From assembly GCF_001421325.1 (NCBI RefSeq), contig NZ_LMJY01000003.1, positions 47,818-111,817 on the forward strand: DNA of 64,000 nucleotides. The letters run 5' to 3'. Positions 63,898-64,000 of the stretch are shown piece after piece. Both the position numbers and the translations under genes were made by a program. Within the stretch, counting starts at the first letter, position 1, and each line of letters begins with the position of its first letter. The notes below the pieces were generated by a model that was given only the letters and a program-made list of their open reading frames with translations, ran no database searches and was not told the origin of the DNA. This DNA comes from Novosphingobium sp. Leaf2 (GTDB lineage: Bacteria; Pseudomonadota; Alphaproteobacteria; Sphingomonadales; Sphingomonadaceae).

Positions 63898-64000
63898 AGG
63901 GTCCGGACTCATTAGAGCCACCATATGACGAAGGCGGCGATGGCGATGGTTGCCATGAAGGTCTTGATGTTGCGGTCAAACCTGGTGGCTACGCGGCGCC
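63898..64000 (-). mobile_element. IS5-family insertion sequence, end only
   Basis: The element's end begins with GGGTCCGGACTC next to a CTAG target at about 63896-63900, typical of IS427-type members of the IS5 family that insert at TA-containing sites. The transposase gene runs into it from beyond the right edge. The other end and any target duplication are outside the window. Confidence 0.75.
63912..64000 (-). CDS. IS5-family transposase, C-terminal 28 residues
   Basis: The minus strand reads RRVATRFDRNIKTFMATIAIAAFVIWWL and then TAA at 63912-63914. The RRVATR(F/Y)D segment followed by a hydrophobic Ala/Ile-rich end with IWWL is the standard C-terminus of IS5-family DDE transposases. The rest lies beyond the right edge, so intactness cannot be judged. 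Confidence 0.85.
   Translation of the reverse strand, partial: RRVATRFDRNIKTFMATIAIAAFVIWWL

Overview
The window is chromosomal DNA from a high-GC alphaproteobacterium, almost certainly a sphingomonad (order Sphingomonadales). The best markers are a serine palmitoyltransferase gene followed by its own acyl carrier protein (sphingolipid synthesis), a DksA without the zinc cysteines, DivK, many small alphaproteobacterial families (DUF1244, DUF2312, DUF3572, Usg) and the first two genes of an RcGTA-like gene transfer agent cluster. Genes are dense, with many ATGA/GTGA overlaps.

Layout. 1-10.7 kb: a degenerate SRAP-family gene cut by the left edge, thiC behind a TPP riboswitch, a DUF72 pair, a DUF2490 outer-membrane protein, the yebC-DUF3147-ruvC operon, a CPBP membrane protease, DUF2312, DUF1244, pyruvate kinase and an L,D-transpeptidase. 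10.7-15.4 kb: a DUF3089 hydrolase, a cytochrome c lipoprotein, a small secreted protein and a large Gly/His-rich lipoprotein. 15-31.5 kb: two complete RND efflux systems. The first (permease-adaptor-OMF) is divergent from a LysR regulator with a clear dyad operator. The second (adaptor-HME permease-OMF plus two accessory genes) is divergent from a response regulator/kinase/LssY_C operon, with tandem TTGTAAGC half-sites between them.

31.5-45.2 kb: tRNA-Leu(GAG), spt-acp, divK, a run of overlapping plus-strand genes (DUF3572 with a non-canonical start, HAD, RidA, GDPD, FemAB-like), Sel1, dksA, PilZ, a solute-binding lipoprotein, DUF4112, arfB, a pseudouridine synthase, an aminotransferase and a pabB-pabC fusion. 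45.2-55.9 kb: a HerA-like ATPase, a HEAT-repeat protein, an operon of EF-hand protein, response regulator and kinase, then a peptide-degradation block (cupin, Xaa-Pro aminopeptidase, oligopeptidase B, thioesterase). 56-61.4 kb: a CPA2 antiporter, ftsK, usg and a YqaA/DedA protein.

61.5-64 kb: the gene transfer agent terminase genes g1 and g2 behind a candidate promoter, closed at once by a perfect hairpin. No portal gene follows. Instead there is about 450 bp of AT-richer DNA with a 54-codon gene on the other strand, then an IS5-family element cut by the right edge. No CRISPR array, rRNA or integrated prophage was seen.
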